A stretch of DNA of 64,000 nucleotides from Gordonibacter massiliensis (ex Traore et al. 2017) (GTDB lineage Bacteria; Actinomycetota; Coriobacteriia; Coriobacteriales; Eggerthellaceae), in assembly GCA_900170005.1 (NCBI GenBank), contig LT827128.1, positions 1-64,000 of the forward strand, written 5' to 3'. The notes under the pieces were generated by a model. That model worked only from the letters and a program-made list of their open reading frames with translations. It did no database searches and was not told the DNA's origin. The position numbers and the translations under genes were made by a program. This document shows, piece after piece, positions 62,026 through 64,000 of the stretch; the stretch's first letter is position 1; each line of letters opens with the position of its first letter.

Positions 62026-62928
62026 ATGAAAGGACAGTCTGTGGGAGAAGCGACGCTCTTTTTCTTAGAGAACGACGAGCTTGCCGTGCGCATCTCGTCG
62101 GTGGGCGCGGAGTTGCAGAGCGTTGTGCGCGATGGCGTCGAGCGCATGTGGTCGGGCGATCCGGCCGTGTGGGGGCGGCGCGCGCCCTTGTTGTTTCCCC
62201 TGATCGGTCGTTTGCGGGACGGGGAGTACGAGCTCGGCGGCCGCAGGATCGCCGCGCCGACGCACGGCTTTTGCCGGGATCGTGCGTTCGCCGCCTCGCA
62301 GGCGTCGCGCACGCGGGTGCGCTTCGAGACGGCTTCCGACGAGGGAACCCGGGCCGTCTACCCGTTCGACTTTCGTCTGACCGTGGATTTCTCGCTTGAG
62401 GGCGGCACCCTTGTCAAAACGCATACCGTGGAGAACACGGGCGTCCGGCCGATGCCGTTCGAGCTGGGAGGCCACGAGGCCTATGCGACGCGCCTGTTGC
62501 CCGGCGAGCACATGAGCGACTACCACGTGCGTTTCGAGGGGTTCGACAAGATCGAGATGTTCGGGATGGACGAAGCGGGCATCCTCACGCTGCCGAAGAT
62601 CGAAGTGTCGTTGGAGGACGGCCGCCTGGCGAAGACGCCCGAGCAACTGGGCATCGACACCGTCGTGCTGGAGAACGTGCCCGGCAGCGTCGCGACGCTG
62701 GCTTGCTCCAAGAACGGCCTTTCGGTCACCGTAGAGTCCCCCGACTTCCCCTACCTGGGCATCTGGACGAAAGCAGAGCAGGATGACGCACGCTACCTGT
62801 GCATCGAGCCGTGGTCGGCTTTGCCCGACGCCCGCTTCTCCCCGCGCGAGCTGGCCGAGAAACCCGGCGTGCGCACGCTCGAACCGAGGGAGAGCGCCGC
62901 GCTGACATATAAGATGACGTTTCGGTAA
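62026..62928 (+). CDS. Aldose 1-epimerase family protein
   Basis: The product has 300 residues of the galactose-mutarotase-like fold (LacX or YeaD-like): LLFPLIGRLRDGEY, PTHGFCRDRAF (conserved His), FELGGHEAY (second His) and a Glu in YLCIEPWSALPD. Members interconvert anomers of sugars or sugar phosphates. The start may be GTG 62041 (AAAGGA upstream) rather than ATG 62026. It follows the low-GC HNH gene but has native composition. Confidence 0.88.
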   Translation: MKGQSVGEATLFFLENDELAVRISSVGAELQSVVRDGVERMWSGDPAVWGRRAPLLFPLIGRLRDGEYELGGRRIAAPTHGFCRDRAFAASQASRTRVRFETASDEGTRAVYPFDFRLTVDFSLEGGTLVKTHTVENTGVRPMPFELGGHEAYATRLLPGEHMSDYHVRFEGFDKIEMFGMDEAGILTLPKIEVSLEDGRLAKTPEQLGIDTVVLENVPGSVATLACSKNGLSVTVESPDFPYLGIWTKAEQDDARYLCIEPWSALPDARFSPRELAEKPGVRTLEPRESAALTYKMTFR

Positions 62929-62939
62929 GAAAGAATTTC

Positions 62940-63565
62940 TCAAAGGCGAGAATAACGGGTGCTGCGACCGTCTCCCTGTTTCGCAAGCGAACCTTTGCCT
63001 AGCAAGACGTTGAGAATGCGAATCGTCTTGTCCTTGCTGAATCCCGTTCTCGATTCTATTTTCAATTGCGACGATGGCATTGGCGACGGCCTCGCGGAAA
63101 GCCTCTTCAGGCACAAGCTCAACGTCGACCCTCTCGCTGCCGTCAACTCGCTCGTAGCGGTAGTATTTGCGAAACATGTCGACCGCTCTTTCGAGTTGAG
63201 CGATGGTGGAGACGCCCTCGAAGATTTCGCGATCATCAGCTCATCGATGCTGGTGCCGAACTTGACGATATCCACTCCCTTGAAATTGTTTGAATCGGCG
63301 AGCAGGGCCGCAGCGTTGGTGTAGCCGTTGGAAACAGTGAGAAGCTCCAGCGTTTTCATGACGTCGCCGTCCAGTCGCCCGATTCAGATCTTGTCTCGCA
63401 AGCGTCTTTCCAGCAGGTCGAAGGTTAGGCTTTGCTTTTCGGCAGGAAGCTCGTCGTAAGTTTGGTTGCTGTCTTCCAGCATCAGCCTCCCATATTCCAG
63501 CCTGTCGACCTCAACGGTGGCGGAGTCGTTTCTGCGATATACAACGAAAACGCTTGCGTTGCATA
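62940..63565 (-). pseudogene. Degraded RecG-like/AlbA_2-type ATP-binding transcriptional regulator
   Basis: Pieces of one protein are scattered over several minus-strand frames: VYRRNDSATVEVDRLEYGRLMLEDSNQTYDELP (about 63462-63565), MKTLELLTVSNGYTNAAALLADSNNF (63280-63359), FRKYYRYERVDGSERVDVE and PEEAFREAVANAIV (about 63070-63177), and the winged-helix end GFSKDKTIRILNVLLGKGSL (62940-63030). An in-frame stop (63384-63386), a one-base frameshift near 63230 and a large internal deletion after NAIV break the gene. The rest of the 786-bp gap up to 63714 contains only the promoter zone of the next gene. Confidence 0.75.
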
Positions 63566-63714
63566 ATCGTTGCAACGATGAAGCACGGTGTTTTCCGCCC
63601 GTCGGTAAAAAAGATACTTCCGGTGCGCTTCGAATAAACGCATTCGTGACAAATTCGCAACCGTTGAAAGGGCTTTGATACGGTGCGCTCATAGAAACCT
63701 GAAAAGGAGTGGAT

Positions 63715-64000
63715 ATGGGCGCCAAAACCGCAACACGAAACGCAGCACGGAACCTGATCATAGCTCTTTTAGTCATGGCGCTGCTCTTGGCCCCGGGCAC
63801 CGCTTTCGCCAGCCAGGTGGGGCAAGACGGCATGACGCTCGATCTGACGACCGACAAAGCCGCGTACGTGGCCGGCGACACCATCACGGGAAAGGCCGTC
63901 TTCACGAACGGGAACGATTTTGCCGTGAGCGAGGCGGGGCTGTCGATCGACCTTCCCGAGGAGATCGAATTCACCACGACGGAAGCGCCGGTGTCGGTCG
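63715..64000 (+). CDS. Secreted or surface protein, 5' end only
   Basis: The window ends inside this gene; 95 codons are visible with no stop. AAAAGGAG lies upstream of ATG 63715. A signal peptide (about 1-33, with LIIALLVMALLLAPGTAFAS) precedes a beta-rich Ig/DUF11-like domain (LTTDKAAYVAGDTITGKAVF, GLSIDLPEEIEF). Such modules are common in large wall-anchored proteins, but the C-terminus is outside the window. Confidence 0.75.
   Translation, partial: MGAKTATRNAARNLIIALLVMALLLAPGTAFASQVGQDGMTLDLTTDKAAYVAGDTITGKAVFTNGNDFAVSEAGLSIDLPEEIEFTTTEAPVSV

Overview
The window is a dense, GC-rich bacterial chromosome segment with short intergenic gaps, strong Shine-Dalgarno sites and frequent ATG/GTG starts. 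The gene content suggests a gut actinobacterium of class Coriobacteriia, Eggerthella- or Gordonibacter-like: SKI2-type helicase with a DUF3516-like tail, DUF4013 and CmpB-type membrane proteins, several YhgE/Pip proteins, a sortase-type cell-surface subtilase and class III fructose bisphosphatase. That placement is inference; there is no rRNA or tRNA gene to settle it.

Layout. 1-4.7 kb: a HEAT-like protein, an NAD-type isocitrate dehydrogenase and aconitase, forming an oxidative TCA segment. 4.8-9.3 kb: a membrane protein, the L10-leader/rplJ/rplL ribosomal operon and a DUF4013 protein. 9.4-14.4 kb: two CmpB-like membrane proteins and a TetR regulator divergent from a YhgE-like permease. 14.4-19.9 kb: a MITE-like inverted repeat, an MGMT-type protein, a TIGR00300 (LOR/SDH-type) protein, an RNA helicase and a flavoprotein. 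20.2-25.3 kb: an ECF sigma factor with an ABC-2 export operon, then an NADP-type isocitrate dehydrogenase. 25.7-31.5 kb: a substrate-binding lipoprotein next to a two-sensor MscS channel, then an ABC exporter. 31.8-41.8 kb: a FAD/Rieske oxidoreductase, a Y-family polymerase with a YolD-like partner, a UvrA paralogue, a VanZ-RDD fusion, Tex and an HxlR regulator. 42.2-44.4 kb: an IS110-family element and a MazEF pair. 44.6-52.3 kb: a DUF2207-like protein, two tandem YhgE proteins and a triple RidA protein. 52.4-64 kb: a GAF/PAS/GGDEF protein, a surface subtilase, Fbp, a low-GC HNH gene, an aldose epimerase, a RecG-like pseudogene and the start of a secreted protein.

The most striking observation is the IS110 element (about 42373-43712). 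Its empty target site can be rebuilt as a copy of a dispersed palindromic repeat (GTCATCCTGAGCG...), intact twice more in this window. The long non-coding end upstream of its transposase carries two hairpin loops. The segments of one match both sides of the target. The segments of the other match both ends of the element. This is the layout of a bridge RNA, and it lets the target choice be read directly from sequence. Joining the element ends would also assemble a promoter (TTGACA, 18 bp, GACAAT) aimed at that RNA.

Other points of interest are the ligand-sensor/MscS operon, a single-chain RidA pseudo-trimer under a palindromic operator, two dispersed intergenic repeat families with compensatory changes, and a probable low-GC insertion near 61.3-62.0 kb.
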